Positions 1-5,924 of a stretch of DNA of 5,983 nt are shown here, piece by piece. Both the position numbers and the translations under genes were made by a program. Under the pieces are notes generated by a model. That model saw only the letters and a list, made by a program, of their open reading frames with translations. It was not told where the DNA came from and ran no database searches. This stretch comes from Actinomycetes bacterium. GTDB taxonomy: Bacteria; Actinomycetota; Actinomycetes; Streptosporangiales; Streptosporangiaceae. How positions within the stretch are numbered: the stretch's first letter is position 1; every line of letters begins with the position of its first letter. The stretch covers positions 1 to 5,983 of the forward strand of contig JAFACJ010000287.1 of assembly GCA_023425615.1 (NCBI GenBank). The letters are read 5' to 3'.

Positions 1-132
1 GTCCACGGTCGCGAGCAGGCCCAGCGCCAGCACGACCGTGCCGGTGGACAGCAGCAGCACCAAGGCGATGAGCGACGTCTGCAGCCGGCGCCGCCGCACC
101 GCGAACCGCGCAGCCCGCCACACCGCCCTCAC
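1..132 (-). CDS. FtsX/MacB-like ABC transporter permease, N-terminal fragment (cut by window edge)
   Basis: Only the first 44 codons are inside the window; the rest lies beyond position 1. Translation from the GTG at 132-130 gives a short basic leader (MRAVWRAARFAVRRRRLQTS) followed by a hydrophobic stretch rich in Leu, Ile, Val and Ala (about residues 21-42). This is the usual beginning of an FtsX-type permease: a positively charged cytoplasmic N-terminus and a first membrane helix. The start codon shares GTGA with the stop of the upstream ATPase gene, so the two are translationally coupled, and a purine-rich GAGGTGA (complement of 137-143) sits at a suitable distance. ATPase plus large FtsX permease is the standard MacB/LolCDE-like pair, exporting or extracting lipids, peptides or antibiotics or acting mechanically at the envelope; which of these applies cannot be told from 44 residues. 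The family call rests mainly on the neighbouring ATPase. Confidence 0.8.
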   Translation of the reverse strand, partial: MRAVWRAARFAVRRRRLQTSLIALVLLLSTGTVVLALGLLATVD

Positions 133-803
133 CGCGTCACCTCGGACGCCACGCGGCCGTCCTCGAACGCCACGACCCGGTCGGCGCACCGTGTCGCCAG
201 GCGCTCGTCGTGGGTGACGATGACCAGCGTCTGGCCGATCTGGTTGAGGTCCAGCAGGAGGTCCATCACCTGCTCACCGGCCCGGGAGTCCAGCGCGCCG
301 GTCGGCTCGTCGGCCAGCAGCAGCGCCGGCCGGTTCATCAGGGCGCGGGCGACGCCGACGCGCTGGCGCTCCCCGCCGGACAGCACCACCGGGTAGGCGT
401 TGCGCCGGTCGGCGATGCCGAGCTCCTCCAGCAGCTCCATCGCGCGGGCCCGCGCCTGCCTGCGCGGGGTGCCGAGGAGCTGGGCGGCGAGCATCACGTT
501 CTCCAGCACCGGCAGGTCGTCCAGCAGGTTGAAGAACTGGAACACCATGCCGATGCGGCGGCGCCGGTACCGGGCCAGCGCCGCCTCGCCCAGCGCGGTG
601 ATGTCCTCGCCCGCCATCGTCACCCGGCCCGACGTCGGCCGGTCGAGACCCGCGATCATGTTGAGCAGCGTCGATTTGCCAGAACCGGAGGGACCCATCA
701 CCGCGACCGCCTCACCGGACCGGACGTCGAGGCTGACCCCGGCGAGCGCGGAGGTCTCGCCGTACTCCTTGCGGACGTCCTTCAGCTGAACCATCAGTTC
801 CAT
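129..803 (-). CDS. ABC transporter ATP-binding protein, LolD/MacB type
   Basis: This 224-residue protein is a single complete ABC ATPase domain, the normal length for the LolD/MacB/FtsE class that pairs with FtsX-like permeases. Visible motifs are Walker A GPSGSGKS (37-44), the Q-loop glutamine in MVFQFFNL (Gln89), the ABC signature LSGGERQ (141-147), Walker B LLLADE with catalytic Glu166, the D-loop region GALDS (169-173) and the switch histidine in VTHDE (His198). No membrane segment is present, so it is a cytoplasmic subunit energising the permease encoded next, whose start overlaps its stop by 4 bases. The first ATG (803-801) has no Shine-Dalgarno sequence, while a second ATG three codons later (794-792) has only a weak GGAA before it. 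A TACCGT hexamer 7 bases before the first ATG suggests a leaderless transcript starting there. The gene diverges from a two-component system that may control it. The substrate is unknown. Confidence 0.95.
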   Translation of the reverse strand: MELMVQLKDVRKEYGETSALAGVSLDVRSGEAVAVMGPSGSGKSTLLNMIAGLDRPTSGRVTMAGEDITALGEAALARYRRRRIGMVFQFFNLLDDLPVLENVMLAAQLLGTPRRQARARAMELLEELGIADRRNAYPVVLSGGERQRVGVARALMNRPALLLADEPTGALDSRAGEQVMDLLLDLNQIGQTLVIVTHDERLATRCADRVVAFEDGRVASEVTR

Positions 804-816
804 GGCGGTGACGGTA
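801..816 (-). promoter_or_regulatory. Possible leaderless promoter -10 for the ABC ATPase gene
   Basis: On the minus strand TACCGT (complement of 811-816) matches TANNNT and is followed by exactly 7 bases before the ATG at 803-801. In Actinomycetota that spacing is typical of transcripts starting on the A of the start codon. No Shine-Dalgarno sequence precedes this ATG, which fits. No convincing -35 box is seen, so this is a weak inference. Confidence 0.35.
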
Positions 817-941
817 GGGGCCGGGGGAGGGGTCGCGCGTCGGGCGGCGGATGTAAGTACCCGCCCGCGTCATCCGGGAGATGTAGGGAGCTGGATCGCC
901 GGGATGATGTGCCGGTATCCGGTACACGGCAGTATGAGGGC
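804..941. promoter_or_regulatory. Divergent intergenic region between ABC transporter and two-component genes
   Basis: This 138-bp gap must contain promoters for both the leftward ABC genes and the rightward kinase/regulator pair. It holds two copies of GATGTA in the same orientation (850-855 and 880-885, 30 bp apart), a related GATGTG at 906-911, and a near-repeat CCGGTATCCGGTA (912-924). These are candidate response-regulator sites but have no independent support. No clear -35/-10 pair for the kinase gene could be picked out. Translation of the plus-strand kinase frame through this gap gives Gly/Arg-rich, non-hydrophobic sequence, so it does not look like a missing part of the kinase. Confidence 0.5.
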
Positions 942-1712
942 ATGGTGCCCGTGTGGATCGTGCCTCTGCTCATGGCCGCACCCTGCCTGTGGGCCCTGTG
1001 GGAGCGGCGGCGCCGCCACGCCGAACTCGGCGCCAGGACCTGGCTGCTGGAACGCGAACGCGAGAGCGCCGCGCACCGCGCCGTCGAGGAGGAGCGCGCC
1101 CGTGTCGCCCGCGACCTGCACGACATCGTCAGCCACAGTGTCAGCGTCATGGTCGTCCAGGCGGGCGCGGCACGGCACGGTCTGGACGGCGAGGCGGAGG
1201 AGGCGCTCCTCGCCGTCGAACGCACCGGGCGGGAGGCGATGACCGAGTTGCGGCACCTGCTCGGCGTCCTCGCGCCGGCGCCCGACGGCGACGCGCTCTC
1301 CCCCCAGCCGTCCCTGGCGCAGCTGGGCACGCTCGTCGACCGCATCGCGTTCGCGGGGCTGCCCGTCGACGTGACGGTGACCGGCGAGCCGAGGCCGCTG
1401 CCCGCCGGGGTCGACGCCACCGGGTACCGCGTCGTCCAAGAGGCGCTCACCAACGCGCTCAAACACGGCGCGCCCGGCATCCGCGCGGAGGTCAGAGTGA
1501 ACTACGGGGTCAGGAACCTGCGTCTTGAGGTGCTCAACACCGGTCCGAGCACGCTCACCGGCACCGGCCGGCCTCCACCGGAGGGCAGAGGAGGCCGCGG
1601 CCTCGCCGGGCTGCGCGAACGCGTCGCGGTCTATGGAGGCGACTTCGACGCACGCCGCCGCCTGGGCGGCGGCTACCGGGTGCGCGCCCGCCTCCCCTTG
1701 GAGCGGCCGTGA
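942..1712 (+). CDS. Two-component sensor histidine kinase, HisKA_3 (NarL-partner) type, with minimal membrane part
   Basis: The protein has 256 residues counted from the ATG at 942. Residues 3-20 (VPVWIVPLLMAAPCLWALW region) form one hydrophobic helix followed by ERRRRH, which would keep the rest in the cytoplasm. A charged, probably coiled linker follows (about 21-52). The HisKA_3 dimerisation domain carries the phospho-accepting His60 in RDLHDIVSHSVSVM. The HATPase_c domain shows the N-box QEALTNALKHG (Asn171) and a glycine-rich GRGLAGLRERV (218-228). It should autophosphorylate and pass phosphate to the regulator encoded next, with a 4-base GTGA overlap. Relatives usually have four or five membrane helices and about 370-400 residues, so the sensor part is much reduced. 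The open frame continues upstream to 210, but that part is antisense to the ATPase gene and not real. GAGGG at 936-940 is too close to ATG 942, so GTG 945 or GTG 951 are alternative starts, differing by at most three residues. Confidence 0.9.
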   Translation: MVPVWIVPLLMAAPCLWALWERRRRHAELGARTWLLERERESAAHRAVEEERARVARDLHDIVSHSVSVMVVQAGAARHGLDGEAEEALLAVERTGREAMTELRHLLGVLAPAPDGDALSPQPSLAQLGTLVDRIAFAGLPVDVTVTGEPRPLPAGVDATGYRVVQEALTNALKHGAPGIRAEVRVNYGVRNLRLEVLNTGPSTLTGTGRPPPEGRGGRGLAGLRERVAVYGGDFDARRRLGGGYRVRARLPLERP

Positions 1713-2350
1713 CCCGCGTGCTGATCGCCGACGACCAGGCGCTGGTGCGCGGCGGCTTCCGGATGATCCTCACCAAGTCCGGCATCGACGTGGTGGGGGA
1801 GGCGGCCGACGGCCTGGAGGCGGTGGCCGCCGCCCGCCGCCTGCGCCCCGACGTGGTGCTCATGGACATCCGCATGCCCGGCATCGACGGGCTTGAGGCG
1901 GCCCGCCGCGTCCTGGCCGACGACCCCGCCTGCCGGGTCCTGATGCTCACCACGTTCGACCTCGACCAGTACGTGTACGCGGCGCTCTCCGCGGGCGCCA
2001 GCGGCTTCCTCCTCAAGGACGTCACGCCCGAGCACCTCGTGGCGTCGGTGCGCCTCGTCGTGACCGGCGACGCGCTGCTCTCGCCGTCCATCACCCGCCG
2101 CCTCGTCGAACGCCACGCCCGCCCCCGCCCGTCGCCCCGGGGCCTGGACGGCCTGACCCCGCGCGAGACGGAGGTGCTGCGCCTGGTCGGCGGCGGCCTG
2201 TCCAACGCCGAACTCGCCGCGGCCCTCCACCTCAGCGAGGCGACGGTGAAGACGCACCTGGCCCGCATCTTCGCCAAACTCGGCCTCCGCGACCGCGCGC
2301 AGGCCGTCGTCGTCGCCTACGAGTCGGGCCTCGTCACCCCGGGCTCCTGA
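1709..2350 (+). CDS. NarL/LuxR-family response regulator
   Basis: This 213-residue protein has the normal two-domain layout and length of NarL-type regulators. The receiver domain (about 1-118) shows the acidic pair Asp8-Asp9 in IADDQ, the phospho-acceptor Asp53 in VVLMDIRMPG, Thr81 in LMLTTFD and the conserved Lys103 in FLLKD. The C-terminal helix-turn-helix (about 147-206) contains LTPRETEVLRLV, then LSNAELAAALHLSEATVKTHLARIFAKL, the GerE/LuxR signature whose second helix contacts DNA. The start is GTG at 1709, overlapping the kinase stop as GTGA, with GGAG at 1700-1703 five bases ahead. The overlap shows it is the cognate partner of the preceding kinase. Its likely target is the divergent ABC transporter operon and its own promoter, by analogy with many actinobacterial loci of this layout; that is inference. 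The gene ends 12 bp before the stop of the convergent aldehyde dehydrogenase gene. Confidence 0.95.
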   Translation: MTRVLIADDQALVRGGFRMILTKSGIDVVGEAADGLEAVAAARRLRPDVVLMDIRMPGIDGLEAARRVLADDPACRVLMLTTFDLDQYVYAALSAGASGFLLKDVTPEHLVASVRLVVTGDALLSPSITRRLVERHARPRPSPRGLDGLTPRETEVLRLVGGGLSNAELAAALHLSEATVKTHLARIFAKLGLRDRAQAVVVAYESGLVTPGS

Positions 2351-2362
2351 CACGGGCGCCGC

Positions 2363-3841
2363 TCAGCCGAGAGTGAAGGGGTCGCGGGTGCCGCCGGTGA
2401 GCTCCACCCAGACGGCCTTGGTCTCGGTGTACTCGCGGACGGCGTCCACGCCGTTCTCGCGGCCCAGGCCGGACATGCCGAAACCGCCGAAGGGGACGTT
2501 GGGGCCGACGACGCGGTAGGCGTTGATCCACACGGTGCCGGCGCGGAGGGCGTGCGCCACCCGGTGGCCGCGGTGGATGTCCTTGGTCCAGACGGCCCCG
2601 GCGAGACCGTAGCGGGTGTCGTTGGCGAGGGCGACGGCCTCCTCCTCGGTGTCGAAGGCGATGACCGACAGGATCGGGCCGAACGCCTCCTCGCAGGCCA
2701 CGGTCATCGCCGGGGAGACGCCCGTCAGGACGGTGGGGTGGACGAAGAAGCCGCCCAGTTCGTGCACGGGGGTCCCGCCGGTGGCCACGGTGGCGCCCTC
2801 GCGGACGGCGGTGGCGAAGAAGTCGAGGACCTTCTCGTACTGGACGCGGTTGGAGATCGGGCCCATCTCGGTGCCGGCGGCGCTCGGGTCGCCGAGCACG
2901 ATGGTGCGGGCGCGGGCCACGATCCGGTCGACCAGCGCGTCGTGGACGCCGCGCTGGACCAGGAGGCGCGACCCGGCCATGCAGGTCTGGCCGGTGGCGG
3001 CGAACACCCCCGCCACCACGCCGCCTGCGACGGCGTCCAGGTCGGCGTCGGGGAAGACGACGTGCGCGGACTTGCCGCCCAGCTCCAGGACGACACCGGT
3101 GATGTTGTCGGCGGCGGCCTTGGCGATCTCCGTGCCGACACGGGTGGAGCCGGTGAAGGCGATCTTGTCCACGCCGGGGTGGGCGGACAGCGCCTTGCCG
3201 ACGGCGGGGCCGTCGCCGGTCACGACGTTGAGGACACCGGGAGGGAATCCCGCCTCCTCGAGCCGGGCGGCGAAGGCCAGCGTGGAGACGGGGGTGTGGT
3301 CGCTGGGCTTGGCGACGACGGTGCAGCCGGCGGCGAGGGCGGGCGCGAGCTTCCAGCACAGCAGGAGCAGCGGCGAGTTCCACGGCATGATCGCGGCGAC
3401 CACGCCGACCGGCTCCCGGCGGGTGTAGACCAGGTAGTTCGGCTTGTCGGAGGGGATGGTCGCGCCTTCGAGCTTGTCGGCGAGGCCGGAGAAGTAGTGG
3501 AACCACTCGGGGATGCTCTCCAGCTGGCCGCGCATCTCCCGCAGGAGCTTGCCGCTGTCCCTCGTCTCCAGCTCGGCCAGCTCGGCGGCGTCGCGGGCGA
3601 TGATGTCGCCGAGGCGGCGCAGCAGGCGCGCGCGCTGGAAACCGGTGAGCCGGCCCCAGGGGCCGTCGAGTGCGCGGCGGGCCGCCCGCACCGCCGCGTC
3701 GACGTCCCGCTCGTCGCAGTCGGGGGCGGTGGCCCAGGGTTCGCCGGTGAACGGGTCGGTCGTCTCATAGGCGCGGCCGGTCCCGGACTCCACACGGGCG
3801 CCGTCGATGAGGAGGGGGAAGTGCGGCAGGTCGGTGCTCAC
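2363..3841 (-). CDS. NAD(P)-dependent aldehyde dehydrogenase (ALDH superfamily)
   Basis: This 492-residue protein is a full-length cytoplasmic ALDH that would oxidise an aldehyde to the carboxylic acid with NAD(P)+. All key residues are in place: the oxyanion-hole Asn155 in MPWNSP, Lys178 in the cofactor loop KPSDHTP, the FTGSTRVG cofactor turn (229-236), general base Glu253 in LELGGK, nucleophile Cys287 in GQTCMAG, Glu384 in EEAFGP, and the C-terminal PFGGFGMSGLGRENG (450-464). The run MPWNSPLLLLCWKLAPALAAG recalls DhaS-like and betaine-aldehyde-like groups, but the substrate cannot be assigned. One detail differs: KPSD stands where KPSE is usual. The start is GTG at 3841, with GAGAAAGG (complement of 3851-3858) about 9 bases ahead. 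It lies 46 bp after the acyl-CoA dehydrogenase gene on the same strand with no terminator between, so the two are probably one operon. Confidence 0.95.
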   Translation of the reverse strand: MSTDLPHFPLLIDGARVESGTGRAYETTDPFTGEPWATAPDCDERDVDAAVRAARRALDGPWGRLTGFQRARLLRRLGDIIARDAAELAELETRDSGKLLREMRGQLESIPEWFHYFSGLADKLEGATIPSDKPNYLVYTRREPVGVVAAIMPWNSPLLLLCWKLAPALAAGCTVVAKPSDHTPVSTLAFAARLEEAGFPPGVLNVVTGDGPAVGKALSAHPGVDKIAFTGSTRVGTEIAKAAADNITGVVLELGGKSAHVVFPDADLDAVAGGVVAGVFAATGQTCMAGSRLLVQRGVHDALVDRIVARARTIVLGDPSAAGTEMGPISNRVQYEKVLDFFATAVREGATVATGGTPVHELGGFFVHPTVLTGVSPAMTVACEEAFGPILSVIAFDTEEEAVALANDTRYGLAGAVWTKDIHRGHRVAHALRAGTVWINAYRVVGPNVPFGGFGMSGLGRENGVDAVREYTETKAVWVELTGGTRDPFTLG

Positions 3842-3887
3842 GGTTCCGTGCCTTTCTCTGCGGGGGGACGGGCGGCCGGCGGTGCCG

Positions 3888-5045
3888 TCACGGTGCCACG
3901 TCGCCGCGCTGGATGAGCTGCCGCGCGATGACGTTGCGCAGGATCTCGTTGGTGCCCTCGCCGACGATCATCAGCGGCGCGTCGCGGAAGTAGCGCTCCA
4001 CGTCGAACTCCGTGGAGTACCCGTAGCCGCCGTGGATGCGGACGGCGTCCAGGGCGATCTGCATCGCCGTCTCGGAGGCGAACAGCTTGGCCATCCCCGC
4101 CTCCATGTCGGCGCGCTCGCCCTCGTCGTACCGCTGCGCGGCGTGCAGGACGAGCTGGCGGGCGGCGGTGAGCTTGGTGGCCATGTCGGCTAGGTAGTTG
4201 CCGATCGACTGGTGCTTCCAGATCGGCACGCCGAACGTCTCGCGTTCCTGCGCGTAGCGCAGCGAGTCCTCCAGCGCGGCACGCCCGACGCCCAGCGCCC
4301 GTGAGGCGACCTGGATCCGGCCGAGCTCAAGACCGCGCATCATCTGCGCGAAGCCCTTGCCCTCGACGCCGCCGAGGAGGTTCTCCGCGGGCACCCGCAG
4401 GTCGTCGAAGACCAGCTCGCAGCTCTCCACGCCCTTGTAACCCAGTTTGGGCAGGTCGCGGGAGAGGGAGAAACCGTCGCCCTTCTCGGCGAGCAGGATC
4501 GACACGCCCTTGTGCGCGGGCTCGGCCGCCGGGTCGGTCTTGCACAGTACCGCCAGCAGCCCCGAGTGGCGGGCGTTGCTGATCCAGGTCTTGGAGCCCT
4601 TGAGCAGGTAGCCGTCGCCGTCGCGGCGGGCGACGGTGCGCATCGCCTGGAGGTCGGAGCCGCCGCCCGGCTCGGTGAGCGCCATCGTCGCGCGCAGCTC
4701 GCCCGTGGCCATCCGCGGCAGATACCGCTCCCGCTGCTCGGGCGTGCCGAAGGACAGCAGGAGCTGAGCGACGACGCTGTGGCCGCCCATCGCGCCGGCC
4801 AGGCTCATCCAGCCGCGGGCGAGCTCCTCGGTGACCATGGCGAAGCAGGACGTGCCGACCCGTGCCTCGCCCCACGGCTCGGGGATGACCAGTCCGTAGA
4901 CGCCGAGCTCCTTCATCCGCTCGATGAGCGCCTCGGGGTAGGCGTCGGCGTGCTCCAGCTCCTGGACGACGGGTTTGACGTCGCGGTCCACGAAGTCCCG
5001 TACGAGGGCGACGATGGCGCGTTCTTCGGCGCTCAGTCCAGACAT
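3888..5045 (-). CDS. Acyl-CoA dehydrogenase (FAD-dependent)
   Basis: This 385-residue protein has the standard length of a homotetrameric acyl-CoA dehydrogenase, which introduces an alpha,beta double bond into an acyl-CoA and passes electrons to electron-transfer flavoprotein. An N-terminal helical domain (1-115) is followed by the beta domain with the FAD/substrate loop MALTEPGGGSD (121-131) and KTWISNA (152-158), then the C-terminal helical domain with RETFGVPI (268-275), IHGGYGYSTEFDVERYFRD (337-355) and GEGTNEILRNVIARQL. Glu363 in EGT aligns with the catalytic base of medium- and short-chain enzymes. The residue before Arg243 in LELGRIQVASRALG is Gly, as in short-chain types, and not the Glu used by isovaleryl-CoA dehydrogenase. 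The ATG at 5045 is preceded by AAGGA (complement of 5052-5056) with 6 bases of spacing, a clear start. It has its own promoter and lies downstream of the GntR gene. The acyl substrate is unknown. Confidence 0.95.
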   Translation of the reverse strand: MSGLSAEERAIVALVRDFVDRDVKPVVQELEHADAYPEALIERMKELGVYGLVIPEPWGEARVGTSCFAMVTEELARGWMSLAGAMGGHSVVAQLLLSFGTPEQRERYLPRMATGELRATMALTEPGGGSDLQAMRTVARRDGDGYLLKGSKTWISNARHSGLLAVLCKTDPAAEPAHKGVSILLAEKGDGFSLSRDLPKLGYKGVESCELVFDDLRVPAENLLGGVEGKGFAQMMRGLELGRIQVASRALGVGRAALEDSLRYAQERETFGVPIWKHQSIGNYLADMATKLTAARQLVLHAAQRYDEGERADMEAGMAKLFASETAMQIALDAVRIHGGYGYSTEFDVERYFRDAPLMIVGEGTNEILRNVIARQLIQRGDVAP

Positions 5046-5051
5046 GATCGG

Positions 5052-5056
5052 TCCTT
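5052..5056 (-). promoter_or_regulatory. Ribosome binding site of the acyl-CoA dehydrogenase gene
   Basis: AAGGA on the minus strand lies 6 bases upstream of the ATG at 5045-5043 and fixes that start. Confidence 0.75.
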
Positions 5057-5095
5057 AGTGCGGCGGTATGGCGTCGCGGCGTCCCTGGAGAGAAA

Positions 5096-5106
5096 ATGTA
5101 CGACTA
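5096..5106. promoter_or_regulatory. Candidate GntR operator site A, at the predicted transcription start
   Basis: ATGTACGACTA on the plus strand. Its first seven bases are the exact inverted repeat of CGTACAT at 5143-5149. It overlaps the predicted start of transcription and touches the -10 box, a position where a bound repressor would block initiation. It matches the other two sites over TGTACG but not over the distal ACA. Confidence 0.45.
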
Positions 5107-5134
5107 TTTACCCATTTAAACCGGCCATAGTCAA
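5105..5134 (-). promoter_or_regulatory. Sigma-70-like promoter for the acyl-CoA dehydrogenase / aldehyde dehydrogenase operon
   Basis: Reading the minus strand, TTGACT (complement of 5129-5134) is followed after 18 bp by TAAATA (complement of 5105-5110). Both are close to the vegetative consensus and sit in the only clearly AT-rich stretch of the window (about 5092-5150). Transcription would start near 5098, giving a leader of about 53 bases that contains the AAGGA ribosome site. The promoter is flanked on both sides by TGTACG elements that probably serve the adjacent GntR regulator. Confidence 0.7.
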
Positions 5135-5138
5135 GATT

Positions 5139-5149
5139 TGTGCGTACAT
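5139..5149. promoter_or_regulatory. Candidate GntR operator site B, just upstream of the -35 box
   Basis: TGTGCGTACA (5139-5148) fits the dyad TGTNCGNACA. On the minus strand it reads TGTACGCACA, which differs by one base from TGTACGGACA at 5934-5943 in front of the regulator gene. Its centre is about 4-5 bp upstream of the -35 box and 40-odd bp from site A. GT/AC half-sites arranged as a dyad are general for GntR-family operators; assigning it to this regulator is inference from proximity. Confidence 0.5.
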
Positions 5150-5156
5150 ATCGGGC

Positions 5157-5900
5157 TCAGGGAAGCTGGCGGCTGAGGCGCACCCGGTAAGAGTAGTGCT
5201 CGGGGTCGAAGTGGCTGACGGCCAGCTCGACGGGTTCGCCGGTCCGGTCCAGATAGACGCGGTCCACGCGCAGGAGCGGGGAGCCGGGCGCGCGGCCGAG
5301 CCGGTCGGCGATCGCCTCGGTGGCGGCCACGGCGGTGATGCTCTGCTCGGCGCGCTGGATCCGGCCGGGGAGGCGGGCGTCGATGAGGCCGATCACGGTG
5401 GCGCGGCTGCGGGCGCCGGGGGCCGCGAGCTCCTCGACGTCCGACAGAAGGCGGCCGATGGCGGGAGGCAGGTGCACGACCGTCAGGCAGAAGGGGATCT
5501 CCTCGTGGAGGCGCACGAACGACAGCGTGGTGACGGTGTCGTTCGCCAGGCGGAGGCGGCCCGCGCTCTCGACGTCCACCCGGTCGTGCGGCGGGGAGAC
5601 GATCCGGCACTCGGTGTCCAGGGACAGCGCCATCAGATCCTCGATGGAGCCGAAGTGCCGGATGTACCGGTCGGCGGCCTCGACGGCGAAGGTGCCGCGC
5701 CCGGCGACACGGTAGACCAGGCCCTCGGAGACCAGCGAGGTCATCGCCCTCCGCACCGTCTGGCGGCTGACGGAGAACCGCTCCGACAGCTCCGCCTCGG
5801 TCGGGAGGCGCCGGCCCCCGGCGTACTCGCCGGCGCGGATGGCGCCGCGCAGCGCGCTCGCCACCTCCTCGTGGGCGCTCAGTCCGGAACGGCGCACCAT
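5157..5900 (-). CDS. GntR-family transcriptional regulator, HutC subfamily (winged HTH plus UTRA domain)
   Basis: This 247-residue protein has the usual HutC-type length and order. The winged helix-turn-helix (about 6-73) shows GGRRLPTEAELSERFSVSRQTVRRAM, with recognition helix near 45-55, followed by LVSEGLVYRVAGRGTF, the wing. A UTRA ligand-binding domain (about 85-243) ends in the typical SPLLRVDRVYLDRTGEPVELAVSHF and YSYRVRLSRQ. Such proteins are usually dimeric repressors released by a small metabolite of the pathway they control. The ATG at 5900 has a strong GGAGGGGGAGG run just upstream (complement of 5904-5914). The gene lies 111 bp upstream of the acyl-CoA dehydrogenase gene on the same strand, with no terminator seen, so partial read-through is possible. 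TGTACG elements occur both over its own predicted -10 and around the enzyme promoter, suggesting autoregulation plus control of the catabolic genes. The effector is not known. Confidence 0.93.
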   Translation of the reverse strand: MVRRSGLSAHEEVASALRGAIRAGEYAGGRRLPTEAELSERFSVSRQTVRRAMTSLVSEGLVYRVAGRGTFAVEAADRYIRHFGSIEDLMALSLDTECRIVSPPHDRVDVESAGRLRLANDTVTTLSFVRLHEEIPFCLTVVHLPPAIGRLLSDVEELAAPGARSRATVIGLIDARLPGRIQRAEQSITAVAATEAIADRLGRAPGSPLLRVDRVYLDRTGEPVELAVSHFDPEHYSYRVRLSRQLP

Positions 5901-5924
5901 GATCCTCCCCCTCCGGCAGCTGGA

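Noticed and set aside
210..941. Long in-frame plus-strand extension upstream of the histidine kinase, making a 500-residue open frame
   Set aside because: Positions 210-803 are antisense to a clear ABC ATPase gene, and the translation is low-complexity, His/Arg/Gly-rich sequence without domains. The kinase homology starts only after 942.
2321..2346. Possible hairpin GAGTCGGG ... CCCGGGCTC at the end of the response regulator gene
   Set aside because: The stem needs a bulge and a G-U pair, lies inside the coding sequence, and is not followed by a T-run, so it does not qualify as an intrinsic terminator.
2334..3506. 390-residue minus-strand open frame within the aldehyde dehydrogenase gene
   Set aside because: It is an Arg/Pro/Gly-rich alternative frame of a well-supported gene, with no domain content.
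3875..3900. Short direct repeat CGGTGCC at the end of the acyl-CoA dehydrogenase gene
   Set aside because: Two copies of a 7-bp GC-rich word across a stop codon are expected by chance at this base composition, and there is no sign of function.
2552..3916. 454-residue plus-strand open frame opposite the aldehyde dehydrogenase
   Set aside because: It is a Gly/Val/Asp/His-rich shadow frame expected opposite a high-GC gene. It has no recognisable motif, and the minus strand encodes a complete ALDH with all catalytic residues.
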